A DNA stretch of 64,000 bases from Maribellus sp. CM-23. Lineage in GTDB: Bacteria > Bacteroidota > Bacteroidia > Bacteroidales > Prolixibacteraceae. Under the pieces are notes generated by a model. That model did not search any database and had not been told where the DNA came from. It saw nothing but the letters and a program-made list of their open reading frames with translations. The DNA lies in NCBI RefSeq assembly GCF_021354595.1, contig NZ_JADWYJ010000001.1, positions 1,155,446 to 1,219,445 on the forward strand. The letters run 5' to 3'. This document shows positions 38,376 to 47,613 of this stretch, one piece after another. The position numbers and the translations under genes were made by a program. Every line of letters starts with the position of its first letter. Position 1 is the first letter of the stretch.

Positions 38376-39965
38376 ATGGATGCAAAAAGATCGTTAATTT
38401 TTATTGTCCCTCTTCTCTATGCTTGTTTAGGAATTTATATTCAACAACTTACCGGCTTATATTCGTTGCGTTCAATTGATCCGGAATACATTTACTACAT
38501 AAGCGGATTGAGCGTTGCCAATGGCCACCTGCAACTGGGCCATATTGATAACCCGGGAACACCGCTTCAGTATTTTCTAGCGCTTGCGTTCAGAGCAATT
38601 TACCTTTTCCGCAGTCACGAAGTTCCTTTTATCGAAGATGCATTGGCACATCCTGACTTTTATTTAAATGTTGCCCATTTGTTTTTTGTTGCGTTGATGG
38701 GAGGATTTATCTATTTCGCAGGAACTAAAGCCTACAAGAAAACGAAAAGTGTAACTACAAGTATCCTTGTTCAAACCATCCCTTTTTACACCATTACGTT
38801 CTACGGAAATCTAGGAAGAATTACGCCCGAAAATTTTATCCCAATTCCTATAATCTTACTGACCCTGCGTCTGCTGTCCGAAACAAAAAAAGAATCGGGT
38901 CAAAGCTCCTGGCAAGAAACATTTCAATACGCGGCAATAACTGCATTGGGCTTATCGATTAAACTAACTTTTCTTCCTTTAGCTTTAATTCCTTTTATAA
39001 TTATCAGAAGTTGGAAAAAGAAAATAGCATTTAGTTTTTCAACTCTCGGTCTGTTTTTTGCCTTCGCATTGCCCGCAACACTTCAGATAAAACGTTTCTG
39101 GAACTGGACCAAAACATTGTTTTTTCACAGCGGGCAATATGGTTCCGGGGAAGAAGGTATTCTCGATTTTCAAAAAATGCTGCCCAATCTGCAAAAAGTA
39201 TGGGAAAACAACCAGCTTTTTGTTATTCTCTCGGGTGGAATGCTGATTACGCTGGTGTTATATACTTTTCTGAAGAAGAAAGAAGATTCATCCATTCCGC
39301 AACGAATTGCTATCGCAATAATTGCTGCCATTTTCGCACAGTTTCTGATGATGAGCAAGAACTATGAGCAGCGTTACTTTATTGCCCCACTCCTAATTCC
39401 GCTTATTGTTCTTCTGTCCCTGAAGTTAACCCAAGCCTGGCAGCTCAGGCTAAAAGGCATAAATTCATATCCCCTTGTCATTCTTCTTTTTCTGTTTTTT
39501 TACACATCCACACAAGTTCCGATCATACGATCGCTTTCGAAACACCTCGACAACGAGAAAGTGAAAAAAATGCCTGCCTATTATCATTTTCAATCTTTCG
39601 AAAAAGATGCCATAAAAGTTTTGGTGCCCGGGTACTACAACTGTCCCTCTCCGGCGTATGCCCTCCGTTTTAGCTATGGCTGGGCCGGCAAACAAAAAGA
39701 AATCTACAAACCTTATCTGGGCAAATTATTTCCTAATACAGTTATTTATTATTTCTGGGACGGCACATTCAATTCCTGGATAGATGATTTTAAACTGACA
39801 ACAGAAAAACCGATTCATATTTATTTAGAGCACATAAAACATCTCGACACAATAAAAGAGGTTCTTGAGAAACACATCTCAAAAGAGTTCGAATTGGAAC
39901 AAACCTTTTACAACGAAGCCTCGAACGAAGCCTTTTACAGCGTAAAGTATCTTATAAACGAATAA
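38376..39965 (+). CDS. GT-C-fold membrane glycosyltransferase candidate
   Basis: A 529-residue protein with about 11 predicted helices and a short C-terminal soluble domain (from about residue 410). The first periplasmic loop contains SIDPEYIYYISG and HIDNPGTPLQYF, acidic residues at the place where GT39/PMT-like GT-C enzymes keep their catalytic Asp/Glu. I place it in the GT-C superfamily on that pattern and the neighbours; no finer family is recognised. It is 97 bp after the DUF2079 gene and converges on the next gene with 1 bp between stop codons. Confidence 0.6.
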   Translation: MDAKRSLIFIVPLLYACLGIYIQQLTGLYSLRSIDPEYIYYISGLSVANGHLQLGHIDNPGTPLQYFLALAFRAIYLFRSHEVPFIEDALAHPDFYLNVAHLFFVALMGGFIYFAGTKAYKKTKSVTTSILVQTIPFYTITFYGNLGRITPENFIPIPIILLTLRLLSETKKESGQSSWQETFQYAAITALGLSIKLTFLPLALIPFIIIRSWKKKIAFSFSTLGLFFAFALPATLQIKRFWNWTKTLFFHSGQYGSGEEGILDFQKMLPNLQKVWENNQLFVILSGGMLITLVLYTFLKKKEDSSIPQRIAIAIIAAIFAQFLMMSKNYEQRYFIAPLLIPLIVLLSLKLTQAWQLRLKGINSYPLVILLFLFFYTSTQVPIIRSLSKHLDNEKVKKMPAYYHFQSFEKDAIKVLVPGYYNCPSPAYALRFSYGWAGKQKEIYKPYLGKLFPNTVIYYFWDGTFNSWIDDFKLTTEKPIHIYLEHIKHLDTIKEVLEKHISKEFELEQTFYNEASNEAFYSVKYLINE

Positions 39966-39966
39966 T

Positions 39967-41409
39967 TTATTCGCCAAAAACCTTATCCCAGATAACATAG
40001 GACTGTTCCGGCAAATTAAAGTAATTTTTGTTGAAATATTTCTGCCCCGATGAAGTATCAAAAGCGGCAGGCATAAAATTCCCGGGATCATCCATTTTTT
40101 TCTTAATTTCTTCGGGATTTCGTGCAATAAAAACGGTTAATGGGTCCATGTTGGAATCAATAGTACTGATAATCAACGTCTCAATCCCGTATGCCCAGCA
40201 ATATGCCAGTGGCAAGCGCTCTACCTGTTTGGGCGTTATAACTAATTTCCGGGCTTCAAGTTTGTTTGCTTCCTCTGCAACCATGTGCAGATCATTAATC
40301 CGCTGCGTATATTTGGGCTTGTAATTCCGAATATTAATGTTCATACTCATTCCCAAAACAATAACTCCAATCAAACTCAGAACAAAACGGTATTTGTGCG
40401 AATATTTTGTAACAACGGATGCAAATACCAGTGCAGCAAACATCGCGTTCGGAAGGAAAATCTTTTCCATTTGCATATTGGCGTCTCCTTCTTTAAAAGA
40501 GGCACAGGCAACAACAAAATAAACAAAGGAGTATAGCACCAAAAATACAGGAACATACCACCTTGTTTTTTTAATTGAAATTGCAATTGCGGCAACCAAC
40601 AATACTGCATACGGATAATAAATCCACTTAAAATGAAGAATAAAGAACTTATAAGGGTAATAGGTTTTCAATTCCGTTAAAATGGAGAGTGGCGACTCTA
40701 GTAGATTTCCGTAAACAGAATTATGCTGATACCCGCTTTTGCTCAGAAACACTTTGAAAGTAAATACTGCAAACAAAATTACAAACGACAGATAAGGATA
40801 CATGGATTTAAACTTGTTGCGCTCCAGGCTATGATAGGCAATCACAAAAAACAGGGAAAACAATGCAATAGGGTGCGAAACATAACCAAACACAATAAAC
40901 AAAACATTTACAAATACGATTAACGACTGTTTCCATTTTCCCTGTTTTATTTTAGTATCGGCAAAAGTCAACCAGGCATACAAAGCGATACTGTTTAGCA
41001 AAGCAATGGTACTTTCGGATGTAGGCCGAAAGTAACTTTCAGCAACTCCTACAAATGAAATGGCGATAACCGCATAGCCAGCTGCCTTATTTTTAAATAC
41101 ATTGTTTGCCAGAAAAAAGTAGAATAAGCGCACCAATACGAACGAAACAGAATACACACTCAGAAGCGTATCGAGCGGGAGCTGCATACGTGTGGCAAGC
41201 ACAAGAGGGAACTGATTAATTATGGCAGTATAACGAACGCCCGGATAAAAGAAATCGGCTTTGTTGACAATGTGAAAAAAATAATAGGCGGGATCTGAAA
41301 TAAGTATTCTTTCTTCTTTTGTTACTAAAGCCCAAACAATCAGAAATACAAAAAACAGGTACGCATACAAATTATAACGATCTAGTTTTTGCCAGATGGA
41401 TTTATTCAT
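39967..41409 (-). CDS. Multi-pass membrane protein, possible GT-C enzyme
   Basis: A 480-residue protein with about ten to eleven helices and a small C-terminal soluble domain (from about residue 365). The first long loop has LISDPAYYFFHIVNKADFFYP, with an Asp in the place used by GT-C enzymes, and FVGVAESYFRPTSESTIALLN later. I do not recognise a named family. It starts 1 bp from the stop of the 770-residue gene on the same strand, so those two are one leftward unit inside an otherwise rightward locus. Confidence 0.5.
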   Translation of the reverse strand: MNKSIWQKLDRYNLYAYLFFVFLIVWALVTKEERILISDPAYYFFHIVNKADFFYPGVRYTAIINQFPLVLATRMQLPLDTLLSVYSVSFVLVRLFYFFLANNVFKNKAAGYAVIAISFVGVAESYFRPTSESTIALLNSIALYAWLTFADTKIKQGKWKQSLIVFVNVLFIVFGYVSHPIALFSLFFVIAYHSLERNKFKSMYPYLSFVILFAVFTFKVFLSKSGYQHNSVYGNLLESPLSILTELKTYYPYKFFILHFKWIYYPYAVLLVAAIAISIKKTRWYVPVFLVLYSFVYFVVACASFKEGDANMQMEKIFLPNAMFAALVFASVVTKYSHKYRFVLSLIGVIVLGMSMNINIRNYKPKYTQRINDLHMVAEEANKLEARKLVITPKQVERLPLAYCWAYGIETLIISTIDSNMDPLTVFIARNPEEIKKKMDDPGNFMPAAFDTSSGQKYFNKNYFNLPEQSYVIWDKVFGE

Positions 41410-41410
41410 T

Positions 41411-43723
41411 TTAATTCCGCTTTAATGTGTTATCAATCCTCCTACCGTTCAGCAAGAGACTGCCGTTTTTCTGTTCAAAAATATCAACACCGGCTTCTTT
41501 AACGAGCAACTCATCCACAATCAACTCTTTATTTCGCAACACACTGTTGCGCAAGGCAATTGAAATACACTCGTTTGCATTCTTTGTTTCTATGGCAATC
41601 TCAATCAATGCCCATTTCCCGTCAAAACCTTTAATGTGTCGGTGCGCATCCGAATAAAAATAATTAGTTACTTCCTGTGTTTCGGGGTTTCGCTGCACCA
41701 GTTCAATGGCAGTTCGCAAATATCCGTCTTTTTGATAATCATACATCCAGAAACAGAGCTTAAACTTTTTACCTGCATCAGCTTTCAGCGTATCATTCAA
41801 AATGTTTTTCCAGTGCCTGGCAGAATAGTGCAAAGCACCATCTCCACTGTAGGTAATATCCGATTTCTGGTCATCAAAATTCCGGATAATAAAAGCAGAC
41901 GAAGAATCACTCACCTCAACGCTCTGCACTTCTTTCCATATTTTTTCACTTATTTTTTGCCGAATTTCACTTAAATAATATCCTCTCATTTCCTGCAAAG
42001 CTTCTATCGACAAACTTTTCACCTCAACTTTATCGTTTTTAAAAACAGGATCAGAAAAACGGATCAAACGCTGTTCATCTTCATTGGGAGAATAATCTCC
42101 ATTAATAAGCAGTAAAAAAGGCTTACTCGCGGGTAGATCGGTCAAAAGGGCGTAGGACTCAAATGGCTCAGTTACCAGCGTGTAATTTTTGTACGTTTGA
42201 GAGATGGATGTTCGGCTAAGCTGAACAGCGGTTGTTGGCAGACCAGTTTTCAGCGAAGCAATCATCGTCATCTCCTGCATATTGTTTTTGCTTTCGATCC
42301 AAATATTTTCTGAACCAACATGAAAATAGGGAATGGGAAGAATCGCCTGATAATCTGCCGGATTAATTTTACTCACCCACTCATTTTGAGGCAAGGAGTT
42401 TGAAACGTCCTCCATGTCCGCATTTCGATTCTGAATAAAACGGCTGTTCATGTATATATTCCAATATCCATCGAACAGCAGAAATCCGACGGCTAAAACC
42501 GTCAGAACTTTCCACAAGTTACTTTTGTTGTTTTCAACAAGTTTTCTGTACAGGGCATAGAAAACAACGATATTCAGCACATAATAAAATAACCACGAGA
42601 ACCTGGCCAACGCTCTTAGCTGACGAAAAGGGCCCACATAATCAACCATCCATTCCAACCCAAATATAAAAGGGATTCCAAATGAAAAAAGTAAAGCAAT
42701 AAATGAAGTCCAGAAAAATGTATTCAGAACAAAATTATCAGTGATCTTAAATGCATTTTTGCGAACGACAATCTTCCTCACAAAAACAACTATTCCAACC
42801 AGAAATCCCACAAGAGCCGACACTCCGATAAAAGACAGACTTTCCCAGGGAACATGTTTAAACACGGTTATTACTTCGGGCACAAAACCATAAGGTTTTC
42901 CGCTGGGGAGCCAAACACCCGCCGGGTGTCCGCGGTAGGCAAAAAATCCATAAGGATATGCTGTTCTATCAACAACAGAGTCGTAACTGCCAATTAACCA
43001 TTGGAAAAGTAAAAAGGGTAAAATCAGTTGCATAAAGAAAAATAACAATCCCTTTATTAAGCCAAAACTCCGCTCTTTATTTACAACCTGTGCCAGCAGA
43101 TAAAGTCCGATGATAAAACCGTTAAACCCATAGAAATACATGTGCATAGCCCCTGAAAAAAAAGTAGCAAGTGCTATTAAACTGGTATTTAGGCAATTTT
43201 GCCTTTTATGAAAACGAAGAACCAGGAAAAGCATGAATGGTATCCAGAATATCCAGGACAGAGAGAAATGTCCGCCAAATCGGGCAATTTGCGGCGACAG
43301 CAAGCAAATACCCACCGAAACCACCGAAGCATACAGCCAGTTAATATTTAACTCATAAAATATCAGAAACAAAAAACCTGCCGCCAAAACAATCGAAAAA
43401 ATCATAAGAAGATTCATTATCCCAACAATGTTCCCGCTGATGTCAAAAAAATGGTTGCTGATGAACTTCACCGTGTTGACCACCATCGGCTGGCTTCCGG
43501 TAAAAAATACCATCTCGCCATATGGATAATTCATGCCGTCCATACGCATTGCAGAGGAGTCATATTCAATATGATAAATAGCTCCATAATACGCCTTAAA
43601 ACCGTCTCCGTCAGCTGAATAATAATAGTTATTGGGATTGGAAATAATTTTGCCAAAAAATAAAAAAACAACCGCAATAGCCAACAAAACAGTCAATACA
43701 TATCCCCTGATTCTAGAGCTCAT
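41411..43723 (-). CDS. Large GT-C-like membrane protein with C-terminal jelly roll
   Basis: A 770-residue protein. Residues 1-430 hold about 11 helices with an early loop YYYSADGDGFKAYYGAIYHI whose acidic D-G-D fits a GT-C catalytic loop, and a HFSLSWIFWIPFMLF helix. Residues of about 430-620 are soluble. Residues of about 630-770 form a beta-rich domain with WALIEIAIET and ELIVDELLVKEA, similar in pattern to the terminal domain of the 36305 gene and to CBM4/9-like folds. The protein may bind and extend a glycan on the outer face of the inner membrane. It has its own promoter side facing the GtrB-like gene. Confidence 0.55.
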   Translation of the reverse strand: MSSRIRGYVLTVLLAIAVVFLFFGKIISNPNNYYYSADGDGFKAYYGAIYHIEYDSSAMRMDGMNYPYGEMVFFTGSQPMVVNTVKFISNHFFDISGNIVGIMNLLMIFSIVLAAGFLFLIFYELNINWLYASVVSVGICLLSPQIARFGGHFSLSWIFWIPFMLFLVLRFHKRQNCLNTSLIALATFFSGAMHMYFYGFNGFIIGLYLLAQVVNKERSFGLIKGLLFFFMQLILPFLLFQWLIGSYDSVVDRTAYPYGFFAYRGHPAGVWLPSGKPYGFVPEVITVFKHVPWESLSFIGVSALVGFLVGIVVFVRKIVVRKNAFKITDNFVLNTFFWTSFIALLFSFGIPFIFGLEWMVDYVGPFRQLRALARFSWLFYYVLNIVVFYALYRKLVENNKSNLWKVLTVLAVGFLLFDGYWNIYMNSRFIQNRNADMEDVSNSLPQNEWVSKINPADYQAILPIPYFHVGSENIWIESKNNMQEMTMIASLKTGLPTTAVQLSRTSISQTYKNYTLVTEPFESYALLTDLPASKPFLLLINGDYSPNEDEQRLIRFSDPVFKNDKVEVKSLSIEALQEMRGYYLSEIRQKISEKIWKEVQSVEVSDSSSAFIIRNFDDQKSDITYSGDGALHYSARHWKNILNDTLKADAGKKFKLCFWMYDYQKDGYLRTAIELVQRNPETQEVTNYFYSDAHRHIKGFDGKWALIEIAIETKNANECISIALRNSVLRNKELIVDELLVKEAGVDIFEQKNGSLLLNGRRIDNTLKRN

Positions 43724-43761
43724 TATTCAAACAGTGGTTTATTAAGTTTTACAAATTAAAG

Positions 43762-43769
43762 TATATTTG
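43762..43769 (+). promoter_or_regulatory. -7 element of GtrB-like gene
   Basis: TATATTTG is an exact TAnnTTTG match, ending 20 bp before the ATG at 43790. The -33 element is not evident. Confidence 0.5.
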
Positions 43770-43789
43770 ACAACATAAAACATGCGTCG

Positions 43790-44731
43790 ATGAATATAAC
43801 CCAAAAAGTTTCGGTAATTATTCCATGCTTTAACGAATCAGAAGGTCTTCTGCTTTTTTACAAAGATCTCAAAAGTCATCTCCCTGAAAAGTACCATTAC
43901 GAAGTAATTTTTGTAAATGACGGAAGTGCAGATAATACCTTGGAAGTAATCAAAGAGCTTCGGCAAAATGATTCGTCGGTTCATTTTATCTCCTTTTCCC
44001 GAAACTTTGGACATCAGAATGCTTTAAAAGCGGGGTTTGATATGGCTTCCGGCAATTGTGCTATTTGCCTTGATGCAGACCTTCAGCATCCTCCAAAACT
44101 AATCCCTCAACTTATGGAAAAATGGGAAGAAGGGTTTGAATCTGTTGTTACCAAACGGATTGACCATGATTCCATTTCCGGATTCAAGAAATTAACTTCC
44201 AGGATGTTTTACCAACTTACCAATCGGTTATCGGATGTAAAATTGGAGAATGGAGTTGCTGATTTCCGTTTACTGGACAGAAAAGTTCTGGACGCTTTAA
44301 AAAGTTTCTCAGAAAACCAGATATTTCTGAGGGCCGTCATTCAATGGCTGGGCTTTAAACAGTGTGTTATTTCCTACAAAGCAGGAGAAAGAGTGGCCGG
44401 AGACTCAAAATACACACTAAAGAAAATGTTGTCTTTTGCCTTGTCAGGAATCACGGCTTTTAGTATCAAGCCCTTAAGATTCTCTATTTATCTGGGGCTT
44501 TTGTTCGCTGCATTGTCATTTCTCTACGGAGTTTACGCACTGGCTGTATTCCTGTTTACAAACAATGCCCTTCCGGGTTGGACTTCGATTTTAATGAGTG
44601 TTCTTTTTATAGGTGGACTAAACCTCTTAATGCTGGGTATTATTGGTGAGTACCTGGGAAAATTATTTATCGAGAATAAAAAACGCCCCAACTATATCAT
44701 CGCAGAAACTGATTTGAGAATGCACGATTAA
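43790..44731 (+). CDS. GtrB-like glycosyltransferase (polyprenyl-phosphate)
   Basis: A 313-residue GT2 enzyme that transfers a sugar from a nucleotide donor to undecaprenyl phosphate. The GT-A part has VSVIIPCFNESEGL, EVIFVNDGSADNTLEVI, the DAD-type motif CLDADLQHPP and GVADFRLLDRKV. Two C-terminal helices (about 230-255 and 265-290) end with IGEYLGKLFIENKKRPNYII, the hallmark of GtrB/DPMS proteins. It would supply a lipid-linked sugar for the GT-C proteins next door, which use such donors in the periplasm. The spacer to the 41411 gene holds the promoters of both. Confidence 0.92.
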   Translation: MNITQKVSVIIPCFNESEGLLLFYKDLKSHLPEKYHYEVIFVNDGSADNTLEVIKELRQNDSSVHFISFSRNFGHQNALKAGFDMASGNCAICLDADLQHPPKLIPQLMEKWEEGFESVVTKRIDHDSISGFKKLTSRMFYQLTNRLSDVKLENGVADFRLLDRKVLDALKSFSENQIFLRAVIQWLGFKQCVISYKAGERVAGDSKYTLKKMLSFALSGITAFSIKPLRFSIYLGLLFAALSFLYGVYALAVFLFTNNALPGWTSILMSVLFIGGLNLLMLGIIGEYLGKLFIENKKRPNYIIAETDLRMHD

Positions 44732-44848
44732 CTCAAATTTGAACTTTACAGTACATAATTTTTATCGGAGTACGGTTCTATTTCTCATTAAAACCATTTG
44801 ATTTCTCATAATTAGTTTTCATTTTTAGAGCGCACAAACGCTTTGCTT

Positions 44849-47065
44849 ATGGCTAAATCACTGGTAAACACAAATGCAAAATTTGGCACACTGCCAGTAT
44901 TTTTAACAGCTTTATCCACCATTTTAGGTGCTATTCTTTTCCTTCGTTTTGGCTGGGCTGTCGGCCAGGTTGGTTTTATCGGCGTAATCGGAATCATCAT
45001 TCTCGGGCACGTGGTAACTATCCCCACTGCTTTTGCCGTAGCCGAAATTGCTACCAACCAGCGCGTTCAGGGCGGCGGTGCTTATTACATTATCAGCCGT
45101 TCGTTTGGGCTGAACATTGGTGGCGCCATTGGTCTTACGCTTTATCTTTCGCAGGCCATCAGTGTCGCATTTTACGTGATTGCTTTTGGCGAAGCTTTCG
45201 AGCCGCTTATCAGCTGGATCGCGCAAACCTACGACTTTTACATTCCCGACCGTCGTTTTATCTCCGTCCCCACAATGGCTTTGCTTTCGTTGCTCATTCT
45301 TACCAAGGGAGCCAATGTGGGCATGAAAGCCTTGTATGTTGTTGTAGCCGTTCTGCTTACTTCCATTGTCATGTTTTTTATGGGAGACTCGCCCATTAAA
45401 CCTGCAGAAGTAAATTTCCACCTCACGGTAGCAGACAACCTCGATTTCTTTTACGTATTCACCATCGTATTTCCGGCTTTTACCGGACTTGCTGCGGGCC
45501 TTGGACTTTCAGGCGACCTGAAAGACCCTCAAAAATCAATTCCGCGCGGAACACTTTGGGCGACTGTTGTTGGAATGGTAATATATGTTGCAGTAGCCTA
45601 TAAATTTGCCATTTCCGCCACCCCCGAAAAACTGGTAAGCGACCAATTGATTATGCAGGAAATAGCGATTTGGGGTCCCATCATCCCGATCGGGCTGGCA
45701 GCTGCTTCGCTGAGTTCGGCGCTGGGGTCGATCATGGTGGCGCCCCGTACTTTGCAGGCCATTGGCTTCGACGATATTTTCCCGCAAAACCATGTGAACC
45801 GTTGGTTTGCCAAAGGTCGCAAAAAAGACAATGAGCCCATCAACGGGTCACTGGTAACTATTTTAATTGCCTTTGTGTTTGTACTGATCGGCGATGTGAA
45901 TTTTGTGGCGCAAATTATCTCCATGTTTTTCATGGTGACCTACGGTGCCATTTGTTTGATTTCTTTTCTTGAGCACTTTGCTGCCGATCCCGCCTACCGC
46001 CCCACCTTTCGCTCGCGGTGGCAAATTTCGCTGATTGGGGCACTGTTTTCCTTCTGGCTGATGTTTAAAATGAACGCCACTTATGCAGCGCTGTCGGTCG
46101 TTATCATGGCAATGATCTACTATGTAATTATGCTGAACAACGATGATAACCAGGGACTCAATAAACTTTTCAAGGGGGTTATTTTCCAGTTAAGCCGTCA
46201 GCTACAGATAATCCTGCAGCGCGCCGACAGCGAAAAAGACACCAGCTGGCGTCCGTTTGGCGTTTGCATTTCGCACGATACTTTTAAGCGCCGCTCGGCC
46301 TTCGACATTATGCGCTGGATTTCGTACAAATACGGTTTTGGCACTTACATTCATTTTATAAAAGGCTTGCTGAATGAAAAAACCACCGAAGAATCGAAGA
46401 AAATACTGGACCGGCTGATTCAACTTTCCGCCGGAAGCAAAAACCGGGTTTACCTCGACACCATCATTTCTCCATCGTACACATCGGCTATTGCTCAGGT
46501 GGTGCAGCTTTCGGGAATTTCAGGAAAAGGGAACAACCTCATTTTGTTTGAATTTTCGCGCACCGATCCCGGCAACCTGAAAGAGATAACCGGGAATTAC
46601 CAGATTGTTGAATCGGCAGGTTTCGACATCTGTATCCTGAATACTTCCTACAAAAGCTTTGGGTATAAAAACGAAATTCATATCTGGATCAGTCCCGAAG
46701 ATTACCAAAATGCCAACCTGATGATTTTGCTGGGGTACATCATTCTGGGCCACCCCGACTGGAAAAAAGGAAAGATCAAGATTTTTGCGCTGTATCCTGA
46801 AGAAGGCATCGAAGACAAGCGGCAACAATTGATGGACCTGATCAAAACCGGACGTCTTCCTATAAGCCCGGCCAACATTTCGATGGTGCCTTTTGACTCG
46901 GGTAACCGTAAAAATGTGATCTCCAATTATTCGGCCGATGCCGACCTCACCATTATCGGATTTACGAGCGAGGCATTAAAGAATATGGACGAATTCAGCG
47001 AAGGCTACAACGATTTGGGAAATATCCTTTTTGTGAGTTCCAACAAGGCCAAAACAATAAACTAA
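44849..47065 (+). CDS. SLC12-like cation-chloride cotransporter/APC permease
   Basis: A 738-residue transporter. The N-terminal 420 residues hold 12 helices in the APC fold, with the cation-chloride cotransporter-like opening LPVFLTALSTILGAILFLRF and the GGAYYIISRSFG segment of helix 3. The C-terminal 270 residues are cytoplasmic and include universal-stress-like folds (YLDTIISPSYTSAIAQV, NILFVSSNKAKTIN). K-Cl or Na-K-Cl cotransport-like ion movement is inferred from family. The start is ATG 44849; a TTG two codons upstream is possible but unnecessary. It stands alone between the glycan locus and coaD. Confidence 0.85.
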   Translation: MAKSLVNTNAKFGTLPVFLTALSTILGAILFLRFGWAVGQVGFIGVIGIIILGHVVTIPTAFAVAEIATNQRVQGGGAYYIISRSFGLNIGGAIGLTLYLSQAISVAFYVIAFGEAFEPLISWIAQTYDFYIPDRRFISVPTMALLSLLILTKGANVGMKALYVVVAVLLTSIVMFFMGDSPIKPAEVNFHLTVADNLDFFYVFTIVFPAFTGLAAGLGLSGDLKDPQKSIPRGTLWATVVGMVIYVAVAYKFAISATPEKLVSDQLIMQEIAIWGPIIPIGLAAASLSSALGSIMVAPRTLQAIGFDDIFPQNHVNRWFAKGRKKDNEPINGSLVTILIAFVFVLIGDVNFVAQIISMFFMVTYGAICLISFLEHFAADPAYRPTFRSRWQISLIGALFSFWLMFKMNATYAALSVVIMAMIYYVIMLNNDDNQGLNKLFKGVIFQLSRQLQIILQRADSEKDTSWRPFGVCISHDTFKRRSAFDIMRWISYKYGFGTYIHFIKGLLNEKTTEESKKILDRLIQLSAGSKNRVYLDTIISPSYTSAIAQVVQLSGISGKGNNLILFEFSRTDPGNLKEITGNYQIVESAGFDICILNTSYKSFGYKNEIHIWISPEDYQNANLMILLGYIILGHPDWKKGKIKIFALYPEEGIEDKRQQLMDLIKTGRLPISPANISMVPFDSGNRKNVISNYSADADLTIIGFTSEALKNMDEFSEGYNDLGNILFVSSNKAKTIN

Positions 47066-47100
47066 AAAAGCGCTACGTTTTCACACTTGGCAGATTTATT

Positions 47101-47108
47101 TACCTTTG
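47101..47108 (+). promoter_or_regulatory. -7 element of coaD
   Basis: TACCTTTG is an exact TAnnTTTG match 20 bp before the coaD ATG. No matching -33 element was found. Confidence 0.5.
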
Positions 47109-47128
47109 ATTGATCTTAAACAGAAAAA

Positions 47129-47608
47129 ATGGAAAGAATTGCCATATTTCCGGGTTCGTTCGATCCCTTTACCATCGGACACGAATCAGTTGTCAGGCGT
47201 GCCTTGCCGATGTTTGACAAGTTGTACATCATGATCGGTTACAACGCCAACAAGAAATCGTTCTTTCCCGTGGAAAAACGCATGAAATGGATCAACCAGG
47301 TATTTGCCAACGAACCAAAGGTAGAAGTCAGGCTACACGAGGGGCTAACGGTGGATTTCTGTAAAACGGTGAATGCCCAATACATTCTGCGCGGAATTCG
47401 TACGTCTTCCGATTTTGAATACGAACGGGCCATTGCGCAAATGAACAAAAAAATGCATCCCGATATTGAATCCGTTTTCCTGCTCACACTACCCGAACAC
47501 ACGCCGGTAAACGCCACCATCATTCGCGATATTATCTCGCACGGCGGCGACGCCAGTATGTTTCTACCCGAGGGACTTGACAAAAACGAGTTCAAAATTA
47601 ACGGTTAG
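47129..47608 (+). CDS. coaD: Phosphopantetheine adenylyltransferase
   Basis: CoaD makes dephospho-CoA from 4-phosphopantetheine and ATP. The 159-residue protein has IFPGSFDPFTIGHESVV at residues 6-22 with the T-x-G-H active-site motif, the substrate-binding ILRGIRTSSDFEYE near residue 88 and the LTLPEHTPVNATIIRDI nucleotide-binding region, where most homologs have SSTxVRE. Length fits the family. Confidence 0.96.
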   Translation: MERIAIFPGSFDPFTIGHESVVRRALPMFDKLYIMIGYNANKKSFFPVEKRMKWINQVFANEPKVEVRLHEGLTVDFCKTVNAQYILRGIRTSSDFEYERAIAQMNKKMHPDIESVFLLTLPEHTPVNATIIRDIISHGGDASMFLPEGLDKNEFKING

Positions 47609-47613
47609 TAAAA

